From NCBI GenBank assembly GCA_049889815.1, contig JBMHCR010000021.1, positions 1-64,000 of the forward strand: a stretch of DNA of 64,000 nucleotides, given 5' to 3'. This stretch comes from JBPOFY01 sp049889815 (lineage in GTDB: Bacteria; Verrucomicrobiota; Verrucomicrobiia; Opitutales; Coraliomargaritaceae). The translations under genes and the position numbers were made by a program. Of the stretch, positions 54,739 to 64,000 are shown piece by piece (position 1 is the stretch's first letter; each line of letters starts with the position of its first letter). The notes below the pieces were generated by a model, which made no database searches, had not been told where the DNA came from, and saw nothing but the letters and a program-made list of their open reading frames with translations.

Positions 54739-57186
54739 ATGGACTCGCTCTCGACAACGCTTACCGTTCCAGATCTCTGGCAACAGAAAGCTGTCAACCT
54801 CCTCCGAGCGAAACATGACGTCGTGGTAGACGCTCCAACAGGCGCCGGAAAGACCTTTATTTTTGAAAGCTTCATATCTGAGGGCTTTCACGGGAAGGCA
54901 GCCTACACAGTGCCGACACGTGCCTTGGCAAATGACAAATTTCGTGAATGGCAAGCGAAGGGGTGGAATGTGGGTATCACAACAGGCGATGTCAGCTACA
55001 AGCCTAATGCCCCGATCGTTGTAGCAACCCTAGAAACTCAGAAAGCAGCTCTCATCGGCGGGGACGGCCCGGACCTACTAGTGATCGACGAGTATCAAAT
55101 GCTTGGGGACGCGGCGCGCGGAGTGAATTACGAAATCTCGATAGCTATGGCACCCACGAAGACACAGTTATTACTCCTAAGCGGGAGTGTTGAGAATGTC
55201 GACGAGATCACGAGGTGGCTGCAACGCTGCGGCCGAAAAGCCGTTTGCATTAGACACACGGAACGACCGGTGCCTCTTGACGAAATCCATCTGGATGCTC
55301 TCCCCGATCAACTACCCAAGACAATACACGGCCGATGGCCGCGCTACATCGGCCGCGCACTCGGGGCCGACCTCGGGCCACTGCTAATTTTTGCCCCTCG
55401 CCGCAAAGCGGCAGAGAGCTTAGCACAAAAACTCGCAGCCGCGCTTCAAGAACTTGATCCGTTAATTTTGACATCCGAGCAACAGGCGGTCGCCGGCACC
55501 TTGCTCACTCGCTGTCTGAAAAACCGCATCGCCTTTCACCACAGCGGTATGAGCTATGCACAGCGGGCTGGCCTAGTAGAGCCTTTAGCCAAGAACGGTC
55601 AGCTTAAGGTCATTGTCGCGACGTCAGGTCTCGCAGCTGGTATCAACTTTTCGATGCGTTCTGTGCTCGTCCTGGAAAGAGAGTATCGAGTCGCGGAAAA
55701 ACACCGTTTCATCAAAGCCGATGAATTGCTCCAGATGTTCGGTCGCGCTGGTCGGCGGGGCCTCGATGAGCGTGGGTCAGTGCTCTATCTCGATGGCAAA
55801 CCGAGACTATCGGACGCGAGACCTGCAAAATTGAATCGTGAAACAACCGTCGACTGGCCCTCGCTGATTGGCGTCCTCGATACCGCTGCTAAACGAAATG
55901 AAAACCCTCTCGAAGCAGCTCGGGAACTGACACAAAAGCTATTTTCGAGTACACCGATCCGTCTTGGTTTCGAAGATTTCCTTGAACACCGCGTAGGCAC
56001 TGAGACCGCTCAACAATATCTCGTCAACGAGCAATACATACCAAGCAGCTCTATTGTTGAATTTCAAAACACCGAAGGCATCTGGGAGCGTAAGCGATCG
56101 ACACAGTTGTTCGCCCTTAAAGACACTTGCTATCTAGAGAATGGGAACTGGCGCCCCGGACTCAGTGGGCCGAAGATTGTCTCAAGTCTCCGCATTGGAA
56201 CCATCTGCAAATTCGGAACTGGAAAAGCCCGTCGCTATGGAATCGAAGCCCCCCTTGCAATATTTCCTAAAGATCCAGCAGAGAATCGACTGATGCTTTC
56301 CAAGTGGTTACTCAAACGACTCCGAGAAAACGAGCGGTCCGAAGGAAGAACTCCAAACATCCCCAAACTGTGGACGCTCGCAAGAATCGAGAAGCAGCTC
56401 GTCCCTCAACTCCCAAGCCTCACCAACGGCGGAGCTTGTCTGGAACTCAACGCACGGGGCAACCTTCTGATCGCCCGACTCGACTATGCCGACGCTCAGA
56501 TTCATGCCTACAAGGATCTCAGTGGCAAAGGACTTCTGAACCCGAAGCTTCGGAAGCGCACCATCGCGGGGTCCGATGAACCAAGTGCCACGCTACAGCA
56601 TAAAATTACCAGCGCCTCGTGCTCCGTCGCCGATCAATGGCATCGTCTTGGATTGATCGACCGCGCAGGCCGGCCAACACGAAGAGGCATTCTCTTCTCT
56701 TACTTCAGCCACGGCGAAGGACTCGCAATCACAGCGGCACTGGAAACTCCGACCTACGCGATTGAGGAGTTGCTCTACGACCTCGCAAATATTCGAGCGG
56801 GCTATCGCTTCCAAGCACTGGCACTCGCCGGGCGCCCACTGGCTGCCATCTGCCAAGAGCGCTACGGACTCAATTCAATAGCCGGATATTTAAGACGCGG
56901 CTTACCGGAAGACTACGGTGATGGTGCCAGCGAAATTCTCTATGACATAGAACGCAAAAGTAGTCGCGCAGACGCTTACATCGACGACGATCTGAGCCGC
57001 GGTGACATCGAGCGAGCGCGCGTCGAATGGCACAGTCTGATAGCGCATATCGCAAATTCCCCGGCTCACGATTGGGATCGCTGGATCGAACTTCAACAAA
57101 CTTGTCGCAACTATCTGGCAAAGCAGACCAACGGCTTGCCATTCGAAAATTTACCGCCGTTGACCAAACAACAACGCCGCCGTTGA
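54739..57186 (+). CDS. Ski2-like superfamily 2 helicase
   Basis: 815 aa. RecA-like domain 1 has the Walker A APTGAGKT (32-39), PTRALANDK (motif Ia) and a motif II reading DEYQ (117-120) in place of DEAD/DEVH. Domain 2 has VIVATSGLAAGINF and motif VI QMFGRAGRRGLDERG, typical of Ski2/Hel308-type helicases. The ~450-residue C-terminal part contains a basic winged-helix-like stretch and no recognised nuclease motif. Nucleic acid unwinding or remodelling is expected, substrate unknown. The next gene starts 11 bp later. Confidence 0.87.
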   Translation: MDSLSTTLTVPDLWQQKAVNLLRAKHDVVVDAPTGAGKTFIFESFISEGFHGKAAYTVPTRALANDKFREWQAKGWNVGITTGDVSYKPNAPIVVATLETQKAALIGGDGPDLLVIDEYQMLGDAARGVNYEISIAMAPTKTQLLLLSGSVENVDEITRWLQRCGRKAVCIRHTERPVPLDEIHLDALPDQLPKTIHGRWPRYIGRALGADLGPLLIFAPRRKAAESLAQKLAAALQELDPLILTSEQQAVAGTLLTRCLKNRIAFHHSGMSYAQRAGLVEPLAKNGQLKVIVATSGLAAGINFSMRSVLVLEREYRVAEKHRFIKADELLQMFGRAGRRGLDERGSVLYLDGKPRLSDARPAKLNRETTVDWPSLIGVLDTAAKRNENPLEAARELTQKLFSSTPIRLGFEDFLEHRVGTETAQQYLVNEQYIPSSSIVEFQNTEGIWERKRSTQLFALKDTCYLENGNWRPGLSGPKIVSSLRIGTICKFGTGKARRYGIEAPLAIFPKDPAENRLMLSKWLLKRLRENERSEGRTPNIPKLWTLARIEKQLVPQLPSLTNGGACLELNARGNLLIARLDYADAQIHAYKDLSGKGLLNPKLRKRTIAGSDEPSATLQHKITSASCSVADQWHRLGLIDRAGRPTRRGILFSYFSHGEGLAITAALETPTYAIEELLYDLANIRAGYRFQALALAGRPLAAICQERYGLNSIAGYLRRGLPEDYGDGASEILYDIERKSSRADAYIDDDLSRGDIERARVEWHSLIAHIANSPAHDWDRWIELQQTCRNYLAKQTNGLPFENLPPLTKQQRRR

Positions 57187-57197
57187 GGCATTATTCT

Positions 57198-58025
57198 ATG
57201 AATCGAAACATCGCGATACTGATACTCACGCTTCCGCTCGGTTCGCTCCACAGCTTCAACGATTTCCCCGAAATCAATCAGCGCGAGATTGCAGGAGTCG
57301 AAGATCGCTGTGGAACCATCGCCTTAGGGTCCACGCTATTGTGGCTTGGCAAAAACGACTTCCCCGAACTCTTATCCACAAAAGATCCCATTTTAAACTG
57401 CCCCTTTTCACAGACAGACCTCGAAGCGACTGAAATTGCCACCCTCTCGAACCTAAACCATCAGCTTGGCGGGACCAAAGAGATTCAACTCTATCAATTG
57501 ATCCAAGGACTGGTCCGCTACTTTCATTCGGAAGAAACAGAAGCCCTCAGTCTAAACCTGTATTACTACAATCTGCCCGAAGAGGACCTGCTTAAGAGAC
57601 TGGTTGATCATCGAAAGGCAGTCATTCTCTTTCACGGCGTCTACAAAGAGGATCCGCAAACAAAGCAGCTAGAGCGGGCCTACGGCCACTACAGCTGCCT
57701 GACTGGCCTGAGTGATGATCGACTTGTCGCCAATACCTATGGAAAGAACTACACTTTCACGCTGGATCCTCTTCCGATGAGGAAACTGAGTCCGAAATCG
57801 CGCTACCAACCGACTTCGATTCAGAGTTATATTTATTTGAAATGCAACCCTGAGGATTTCCCCCGCTATCGGTTCACGTCGTTCGCGGCGAACAACAAAG
57901 AGTTCACGCAACTCCAGCGAAACGAAGCCGGACAACTGTTTGCGTATCCAGATGAAACCATCCTGCTAGAAGGCGCACTCGTGATTGATATCTCCAGAGA
58001 CGGCTCATCAGAGAACTCACGATAG
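57198..58025 (+). CDS. Secreted protein with papain/C39-like catalytic pattern
   Basis: 275 aa from the ATG at 57198; an in-frame start at 57027 lies inside the helicase gene and is rejected. Signal peptide about 1-19. CGTIALGSTLLWLG (Cys38), GHYSCLTG (His164) and VANTYGKNY (Asn179) have the order and spacing of papain-like/C39-type cysteine peptidases. The family assignment is by pattern only. It directly follows the Ski2-like helicase gene, an odd partner for an exported protein. Confidence 0.65.
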   Translation: MNRNIAILILTLPLGSLHSFNDFPEINQREIAGVEDRCGTIALGSTLLWLGKNDFPELLSTKDPILNCPFSQTDLEATEIATLSNLNHQLGGTKEIQLYQLIQGLVRYFHSEETEALSLNLYYYNLPEEDLLKRLVDHRKAVILFHGVYKEDPQTKQLERAYGHYSCLTGLSDDRLVANTYGKNYTFTLDPLPMRKLSPKSRYQPTSIQSYIYLKCNPEDFPRYRFTSFAANNKEFTQLQRNEAGQLFAYPDETILLEGALVIDISRDGSSENSR

Positions 58026-58141
58026 TTTCATACGGAGGTGTCCGTAGATCATGAAATGCTTTTTAGCTAGTTTACCTTTTAGAAGAACCCTTTTCGAAAA
58101 TCATTTGACCCAACGCAGCTTGCGCGCAATTCCTCCACTCC

Positions 58142-58762
58142 ATGCCGACGATATTACTTCTGATACTCACACCTATAATCACTGCTGCGATAGGTTGGTT
58201 TACCAATTGGGTGGCGATCAAGATGCTGTTTCATCCACGCGAGCCGAAACAAATTCTGTTCTGCAAGTGGCAAGGACTAATCCCTAGACGCCAGTTGCAG
58301 CTTGCTCAGGAATCCGCCGAAATCATTGAGCGCGAAATCCTTCAGCAACACATGATTCTGAATGAAATCCGTAAGATTGAGATGGCACCCCACCTTGAAG
58401 AAGCAGCTCATAAAATTGTTTGGGAGCGTATCGGCCCCCAGTTGCGTGCCATACCCCTGCTCGGAAGTTTTATTAATGATGGCACACTCGCAAAATTTGA
58501 AGTGATCGCAGCAACATCCATGAAAGAAGAAGCCGCCCCATTGATGGAAAAAGTCGCAACCGAGTTTGAAGGAACTGTCGACCTCAAACAGATGGTCGAG
58601 GACAATATCGTTTCCTTCGACCTAGAACGCTTGGAGAACATCGTCAATGAAGTTGCCAATCGCGAATTTCGCACCATCGAAAGATTGGGAGCTGCGCTTG
58701 GATTTTTTATTGGTTGTGTGCAGGTGTTGGTCCTCTGGGCAACGGGTGCAGTGTCGCTTTAA
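58142..58762 (+). CDS. DUF445 family membrane protein
   Basis: 206 aa. N-terminal transmembrane segment followed by GWFTNWVAIKMLFHPREP, the DUF445 signature, a helical middle (about 50-180) and a C-terminal transmembrane segment. Resembles the YheB/DUF445 family of inner-membrane proteins with no assigned function. Confidence 0.9.
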   Translation: MPTILLLILTPIITAAIGWFTNWVAIKMLFHPREPKQILFCKWQGLIPRRQLQLAQESAEIIEREILQQHMILNEIRKIEMAPHLEEAAHKIVWERIGPQLRAIPLLGSFINDGTLAKFEVIAATSMKEEAAPLMEKVATEFEGTVDLKQMVEDNIVSFDLERLENIVNEVANREFRTIERLGAALGFFIGCVQVLVLWATGAVSL

Positions 58763-59073
58763 TTCTGACTTCGAAAACAGCTATGAAAGATAAAAAACGG
58801 TTTCGTTGGGCTGGGAGGTATGACTGCGCATTTCAACAGGCAGTGCTGATTCTACTCGATCAGGAAAGCTTCCTCTTTACTCGCTTGGACGGATTCGGCT
58901 CGATTGATGCGGTGAGACAAACTCAGACAAAAGCGCAATACAATTAACAAAAATAGATGGCATGTTTATCCCAACGATAATCGATCCCTTAGCCGAGCCG
59001 AAAAAGGAATCCATCGGTCGAATCAGACACCCGTTCAATCGATTGAACCTAGTCATAAAAAGCTCAGCTCAGT
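58763..59073. other. Intergenic region, one doubtful small frame
   Basis: A 54-codon plus-strand frame from an ATG at 58783 to 58947 (MKDKKRFRWAGRYDCAF...) has no recognised relatives. No repeat or RNA structure was noticed. Confidence 0.4.
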
Positions 59074-61425
59074 ATGCAGATTGATGCTGTTCAGCGGTCG
59101 GTTCACCTCAGCGTGCGTGAGTTCGCGCTGTTTCGAAATCTTCCTAAAAGTGAATCTAGAACGCATTCACCTTGGCGGGCAACTGTTGGTCAGCAGTGGC
59201 ACAAGACCTCCGAGGAAGAACTAAGACAGCTCAATCCCGAGGCTCAGTTCGAAGTGTCGATAAAAGCCGATATCCAGCATCGCGACTGGACTTTCAAATT
59301 ACAAGGTCGCGTGGATCAAATTTTACCCGTGGGCGAAGCGCTGTGTATTCGTGAAGTTAAAACGGTTCGTAAACCACTACCTGCAGCCTTAGATGAACTC
59401 TTGGACCAACACCCAGATTACTTCGCCCAAGCCGCGAGCTATCTGGCAATGGCAAAACTACTTCCCGAGTATTCTGAAGAAGCACTCACAGCTGAGTTGC
59501 TGTTCATCGACATCGAAACGGGCGCCGCGCAAATCGTTCCGTTGGAAGAGGAGTTACAAGAGCGTTTCGATGATCAGCTGAACACTTGGATTCCCTTTCT
59601 TGAAGATCGACGATTATCGCGTTTACGCCTGACTGGAGCTAGAATACGACCAGCCTTTGGGCAACTTCGCGAGGGGCAATCTGAGCTCTTTAAAACCCTC
59701 AACGAATCTTCGCTTAAGGCGAAGACTGTGCTGCTCGAGGCACCCACTGGTTTTGGAAAAACCGGCATCATCCTAGAGCATGCTCTGCAACAGTTGAAAG
59801 CGGGCGTCTATGAACGCTGTATCTATTTGACCAGTAAAGCCACGGGCCAAATCGAGACTATTCGACAGCTCCAGAGCATGGTTGGTGATCAGGTACGCTA
59901 CATACAGATGCGCAACCGCAAGGAGCACATGATCGTGAGTGAGGCACATACCTGCACAGGCGATCGCCGCTGTGAAGACGGTCTGGTTCAACGCTGGTTC
60001 GAGGCAGGTATCTATCCACCAAAACTATTAGCCAAGGGCACACTCACTCTTGATGAAGCGAAAGTAGTAGGGGCTCAAACTGGCATCTGCCCTTACTCCT
60101 TAACCAAAGTGTGTCTTCCCTATGCAGAGTTTTGGGTCGGAGACAGCAACTACGTATTCAGTCCAAGCAGTCAGGGAGTTTTCCTCGATCAACACGGCTT
60201 TGAAGCTAAGAAAACACTGCTCATCGTTGACGAAGCACATAATCTTCCCAGCCGAACTGCAGATAGCTTGAGTGTCGAACTGCAGAGTGGTGATCTTCTT
60301 TTCGCCCTCGAAGAACTGCGATCGGCAGGCGCCAACCGCCGCTTACTCGCTGTCGGCGATGAAATAATCCGATTCATCGAAGAGCTAAGGATCGAGGAAA
60401 AACTCAACGCAAATGAAAGCTACGAGCTTCTCGATCTATGCGAAGACTTCTCCAAGCAGCTTGCTGAACTACAGATCGACTATGGACGCTGTGCTCCCTT
60501 TGCACTGGAGCTCGTCTGGCGTATTCCTGATCTAGTCCATCGACTCAACCAGCCTAGTAATGAGTGGTTCCACTGGTCACCCTCTCTAGGCAGGGTTTGT
60601 GCAACTTGTTTAGATGCGGGCAAATGGATCAACCAATGCATCCAATCCTTCGGCGGCAGCATCATGATGTCAGCAACTATCAGCCCAGTCGAAAACTTTC
60701 AAACTCAATGCGGCTTAAACCAAGGGCAGACAACCGTCGCAATCGGTCATGCACCATGGCGCGAGTCTGCCTACAAGGTGGCTGTCGATTGTCGAGTCGA
60801 CACACGCTTCAAAAAACGGGAGCGCTACTACGAATGCACCGCTAAAACAGTGTGCTCTTTAATTTCGGCCAACCCAGGAGAACCGGTTGCTGTGTTCTTT
60901 GCATCGTATCAATACGCAGAAAATATTCGTACCTACCTTGAAGCAATTGATCCGAGCGCGCGTATCCTCCTGCAACCAAGAGGTGTCGACCTCGTTGAGC
61001 AGGAGAACTTTATTGACCGAGGACTTCTGACTGCAGATGCGTTGTTTTTGATACTCGGATCCAGCTACGCAGAAGGTGTCGATAAACTGGGTGGCAATGT
61101 CTCGATTGTAATGGTAGTTGGCCCAGCACTCCCGGAAGTAAACCCGGTGCAGCAAGCTCGTATGGATGCGCACACCGCGCTCACGCGCGACGAGCAATTT
61201 CGTGACGTCTACATCTTGCCCGCTATGCAACGCATTCATCAAGCACTTGGCAGGACCGTTCGAGCGCCAGAGCATAAAGCGCGAGTGTTACTACATTGTA
61301 AACGCTACGCTGAGCTAGCCTATCGCTCTGCACTGGCTGAAGAATATCAAACCGCGCACGAAATTTACCATGATTCGGATTTGCTAAAGTGGCTTGAACA
61401 AACTCAGTATGAATCTGGCGATTAA
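59074..61425 (+). CDS. RecB/Cas4-like nuclease fused to XPD/DinG-like helicase
   Basis: 783 aa. Residues ~55-165 carry a PD-(D/E)XK nuclease core: GRVDQI (Asp81), IREVKT (Glu94, Lys96) and the RecB motif Q119-AAS-Y123. Residues ~195-783 are an iron-sulfur superfamily 2 helicase: Walker A APTGFGKT (223-230), four Cys (294, 300, 339, 347) positioned to hold a 4Fe-4S cluster, VDEAHNLP (DEAH box) and a C-terminal motif VI region HQALGRTVR. All active-site residues appear intact. It probably acts in DNA repair as a 5'-3' helicase with nuclease. It overlaps the next gene by 17 bp. Confidence 0.88.
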   Translation: MQIDAVQRSVHLSVREFALFRNLPKSESRTHSPWRATVGQQWHKTSEEELRQLNPEAQFEVSIKADIQHRDWTFKLQGRVDQILPVGEALCIREVKTVRKPLPAALDELLDQHPDYFAQAASYLAMAKLLPEYSEEALTAELLFIDIETGAAQIVPLEEELQERFDDQLNTWIPFLEDRRLSRLRLTGARIRPAFGQLREGQSELFKTLNESSLKAKTVLLEAPTGFGKTGIILEHALQQLKAGVYERCIYLTSKATGQIETIRQLQSMVGDQVRYIQMRNRKEHMIVSEAHTCTGDRRCEDGLVQRWFEAGIYPPKLLAKGTLTLDEAKVVGAQTGICPYSLTKVCLPYAEFWVGDSNYVFSPSSQGVFLDQHGFEAKKTLLIVDEAHNLPSRTADSLSVELQSGDLLFALEELRSAGANRRLLAVGDEIIRFIEELRIEEKLNANESYELLDLCEDFSKQLAELQIDYGRCAPFALELVWRIPDLVHRLNQPSNEWFHWSPSLGRVCATCLDAGKWINQCIQSFGGSIMMSATISPVENFQTQCGLNQGQTTVAIGHAPWRESAYKVAVDCRVDTRFKKRERYYECTAKTVCSLISANPGEPVAVFFASYQYAENIRTYLEAIDPSARILLQPRGVDLVEQENFIDRGLLTADALFLILGSSYAEGVDKLGGNVSIVMVVGPALPEVNPVQQARMDAHTALTRDEQFRDVYILPAMQRIHQALGRTVRAPEHKARVLLHCKRYAELAYRSALAEEYQTAHEIYHDSDLLKWLEQTQYESGD

Positions 61426-62194
61426 AGCATGGCATTACCCCAACGTTCTCGGAATCGATGCTGCAGTCATCGCAGTCGTTTGGCAGATTCTGGTAGCAAT
61501 CGAGCAAGGCGTTTCACTCAGTTATTCCGCTCACTGGGTACTAGGGCTTTCGGTATGGCTTACTTACATGGCCGACCGACTCTACGATGTTTCAAAACAC
61601 GACCCGCAACAGCTACTGTCACTGCGACACTCTTTGGCTAAACGACACCGAAAAACTCTCTGGAGCTTCTGGTTTGCTGTCCTTTCAATCAACGCCGCCA
61701 TCGCGTTTTTAGGCTTAGATTCACAACAACTACTAAATGGGTTCGCTTTACTAAGCGCCTGCCTCACTTACACACTTCTGAATCAGTTACTATCGAAGCG
61801 CTTCTTTCCAAAAGAAATGCTGGTCGCACTGATCTTTGCAGGAGGCGTCATTGGGTTCATCGATCCACTACCAAATGTTAGCGTATTCTTGATTTTTGCG
61901 GCAGCATGCTTCCTCAACTGCATCTGTATCGGTCAAAAAGAAGTTGCGATCGATCAAGCCCTTAGAGTTCACTCGCTGGCGATGAAATTAAACCCTTGGT
62001 TCACCTTTAGTTTCAGCCTGATAAGCACACTCATATGCTTGTGGCTGAACACGACTCTCGCATGGGGCGTCGCAATTGTCCTAACTGCAACGAGTCTCCT
62101 GTATTTCTACAAGTCGCGCATCGAAACCGAATGCTACCGCGTCTTGGTCGATAGCAGCTTGTTATTGGGTGCGCTTCCCTTCGCTCTCAGTTGA
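61409..62194 (+). CDS. UbiA-superfamily-like integral membrane protein
   Basis: 261 aa from the ATG at 61409, overlapping the end of the helicase gene (a TTG at 61394 is an alternative). Eight or so hydrophobic segments. LTYMADRLYDVSKHD resembles the first Asp-rich prenyl-pyrophosphate motif of UbiA prenyltransferases, but the second Asp motif is not clear, so activity is uncertain. The stop overlaps the convergent gene at 62187 by 8 bp. Confidence 0.65.
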   Translation: MNLAIKAWHYPNVLGIDAAVIAVVWQILVAIEQGVSLSYSAHWVLGLSVWLTYMADRLYDVSKHDPQQLLSLRHSLAKRHRKTLWSFWFAVLSINAAIAFLGLDSQQLLNGFALLSACLTYTLLNQLLSKRFFPKEMLVALIFAGGVIGFIDPLPNVSVFLIFAAACFLNCICIGQKEVAIDQALRVHSLAMKLNPWFTFSFSLISTLICLWLNTTLAWGVAIVLTATSLLYFYKSRIETECYRVLVDSSLLLGALPFALS

Positions 62195-64000
62195 TTTCCA
62201 ATTCGCCCCGTTGCATACGCTGAAGAAGCTGAATCAATCCAGCGGAGTCATTCGTATTCACATTCAACGTGTAATCGACGGGAACGGTCATGTTCTCCTG
62301 CTTGGACTCACCATAGAAAGCTAATATTATTGGGTTCGATGCCTTATCTTCGGGAAAAAATTTAATCTGAAAACGTTGTAGCTTCAAGTCCTCCAAGGCG
62401 CGCTCTGCGAGTTGATACTGTTCATACGCAGGCGTTCCTTCTTCGAGTCCCTTCGTAAGTAGACCATTCAGGGAATACGATAAACGAGCACTAGATGATC
62501 GATCCAAAGAAAGTTCACCACCGCCGACGAGCAAGCCGCTTTTTCCAATACCTAGAATCAGATTACCCGAAGCGGACCCCGAAAGCTCTCCTTCGAACTG
62601 TGGGACAGCAGCAACGAGCTGGTCTAACTGTATCTGACTCAGCTTCAAATTAACCAAGGCCTGCTTGTCCTTCTCCCGAGTCCAAGAGAAACTCTCACCA
62701 CTCACTTCTCCATCAAAAAGCCGAAAGCCGAAGTCGCTGAACTTTATGGTATCAAGACTATCCGCTTTTGCAGCTACTCGAAACTTGGAGATCTCAATTC
62801 CGGCAAGATCCACCGCATCTGCCTCTATTACTGCGCTGCCGCTTCCCCCTTTACTCTGAACAAAACTGAACTTTGACTTTCCAGAAATGTCATCAATCCG
62901 CAAGCTGCTGCTGGGCAACTCAAGCTCACTCAAAGACCACTCACTCGCCGCATCAACAGAGACCAATTCCCAAGCTAGCATGTCTAGTTGACTGTCAAGT
63001 TGTAATTTCGCCTTAAAATTCAAATCCAGCGGCACGAAATCTACATAAAAACTTTGTAATAAACTCGGCCGAATTTTATCCGTATTCAAACTCACGTTGA
63101 GCTGACCGAAGCCCTCGAAAAAGGAAGTATATCCGCGACTAATGAGCTCCAAGCGATCATTTCCAAGACTCATAACGACTTGTAGACTTTGATTTTCAAT
63201 GTGAACAAAAAGTTCTCCACTATCAAAGGTATCTACTCCCACGAGCATATTGTCGATTGGAGCTTTCAAATAGGCACGAAAGACTGAAGTACCGTCTGTC
63301 GCCAAACCGAAGGAAGTTGGTTGCATCGAAACTTTCGACCCATCCACAAAGCCCTCAATGGCGCCAAGATTGCCCAGGAGTGCACAATTAAACGTGTCAA
63401 GTGCAGATGCATTCCATCGAAAATAGCCTGAGGTTTCGAGAAAGGCGCCGCTTTCCAACGGATCGGCATCAACTTCGAAACTGTAGTTCAAAAGTATCGC
63501 GTTGAGCGCCTGCAATTCATTATCCAGCAAGCCAGACCAATCACGGGCGCTCCCAGAAAAGTCGATGGCAACCGAAGCACCCACAGGATCGATTTCAATC
63601 GTAAACATTCCGCCCAAACGCTCACCTTCAGCCCGAGCCGTGAGGACCAATAGTTTACTCGCATCTAATTCTCCGTCCAATGTTACTGAAGCGATAAACT
63701 GCTGGTCCTCTATCTTGACTTCCATAACAGTCACCGAAGCTTCTATGCTGCGCAAAGGACTCCCCTTTAATCGCTGCAACAACACCTCACAAAGGGCAGC
63801 TATCCGGCTTGGTGCCTCTCGCAGACCCTCTCCTACTGGTTGAGATAGAGTCTCCGTACGTGGTGGAAGCATAAGACTAATTTCTTCCGCATGTAGCTTT
63901 AAAGGCAGGCCATCTTTATACTGAAAGACGGACAACAATGGTGCGGAGATTGTCACATCGCGAACTTGTAGGTCCGCTTCTTGATACGCACTCACATGCA
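62187..64000 (-). CDS. YdbH/AsmA-like intermembrane lipid-transport-type protein (partial)
   Basis: At least 603 aa, C-terminal part; the frame is open through the right edge. Long beta-rich repeats throughout (DLAGIEISKFRVAAKADSLD, GELSLDRSSSARLSYSLNG) and a C-terminal block (YQLAERALEDLKLQRFQIKFF, ...LNVNTNDSAGLIQLLQ) fit the YdbH branch of the AsmA-like family, thought to bridge the envelope. The assignment is by overall character; the N-terminus with its membrane anchor is outside the window. Confidence 0.6.
   Translation of the reverse strand, partial: HVSAYQEADLQVRDVTISAPLLSVFQYKDGLPLKLHAEEISLMLPPRTETLSQPVGEGLREAPSRIAALCEVLLQRLKGSPLRSIEASVTVMEVKIEDQQFIASVTLDGELDASKLLVLTARAEGERLGGMFTIEIDPVGASVAIDFSGSARDWSGLLDNELQALNAILLNYSFEVDADPLESGAFLETSGYFRWNASALDTFNCALLGNLGAIEGFVDGSKVSMQPTSFGLATDGTSVFRAYLKAPIDNMLVGVDTFDSGELFVHIENQSLQVVMSLGNDRLELISRGYTSFFEGFGQLNVSLNTDKIRPSLLQSFYVDFVPLDLNFKAKLQLDSQLDMLAWELVSVDAASEWSLSELELPSSSLRIDDISGKSKFSFVQSKGGSGSAVIEADAVDLAGIEISKFRVAAKADSLDTIKFSDFGFRLFDGEVSGESFSWTREKDKQALVNLKLSQIQLDQLVAAVPQFEGELSGSASGNLILGIGKSGLLVGGGELSLDRSSSARLSYSLNGLLTKGLEEGTPAYEQYQLAERALEDLKLQRFQIKFFPEDKASNPIILAFYGESKQENMTVPVDYTLNVNTNDSAGLIQLLQRMQRGELEIN

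Noticed and set aside
54739..61425. Two helicases, a peptidase-like protein and DUF445 as a new antiviral system
   Set aside because: Spacing of 117 and 311 bp breaks the operon, DUF445 is a common core protein, and no defence-type sensor or effector is visible. Kept as separate lower-interest findings.

Overview
The window reads like a chromosome segment of a marine Verrucomicrobiota bacterium, probably of the Opitutae/Puniceicoccales type (Coraliomargarita/Lentimonas-like). This placement is inferred from gene content: many S1 sulfatases and glycoside hydrolases without any SusC/SusD pair, a DUF1800-DUF1501 secreted pair, FG-GAP/UnbV proteins, and a PurF of the type with a short propeptide. 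No 16S gene is present to confirm it.

Left half (about 1.6-35.4 kb): a large red-algal galactan (agar/porphyran-like) degradation locus. A plus-strand block (1671-15843) encodes a GH86-like enzyme, GH29, GH2, two tandem sulfatases and two more GH86-like enzymes. It converges, with a 4-bp gap, on minus-strand blocks (15848-30540) encoding GH117, a GH86-sugar isomerase/epimerase fusion, a GPH-family sugar symporter, GH2, a sulfatase, a fifth GH86-like enzyme and a mannosidase-type GH2. A fourth sulfatase (30758) and two secreted proteins follow. The GH86-like enzymes, GH29 and sulfatases carry signal peptides; the GH2s, the GH117 and the symporter do not. The inferred scheme is depolymerisation and desulfation outside the cytoplasm, proton- or sodium-coupled import of small oligosaccharides, then exo-cleavage by GH117 and GH2 inside. 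No transcriptional regulator, sulfatase-maturation enzyme or catabolic pathway for 3,6-anhydro-L-galactose is visible in the window.

Right half (about 35.6-64 kb): mostly housekeeping genes. These are rlmH, a xerD-type recombinase, argA, tRNA-Arg(UCU), a VF530-type protein, an M20 dipeptidase, an M48 lipoprotein protease, DUF1501/DUF1800, purH, a YgaP-like rhodanese, a purF-type amidophosphoribosyltransferase, a CDF metal transporter, a GcvR-like ACT protein, a Ski2-like helicase with an adjacent secreted cysteine-peptidase-like protein, a DUF445 protein, a RecB/Cas4-like nuclease fused to an XPD/DinG-like helicase, a UbiA-like membrane protein and a partial YdbH/AsmA-like protein.

The observations most worth following up are: (1) the secreted GH86-isomerase fusion; (2) a four-copy REPIN-like repeat family (GTAG plus hairpin, spacer, hairpin plus CTAC) with compensatory changes in one hairpin and a second repeat nested in one copy; (3) a tRNA-Arg gene whose 5' and 3' parts are both duplicated beside it; (4) an uncharacterised secreted protein bracketed by two copies of the same gene 3' end; (5) a hairpin-rich intergenic element near 48.2-48.4 kb.
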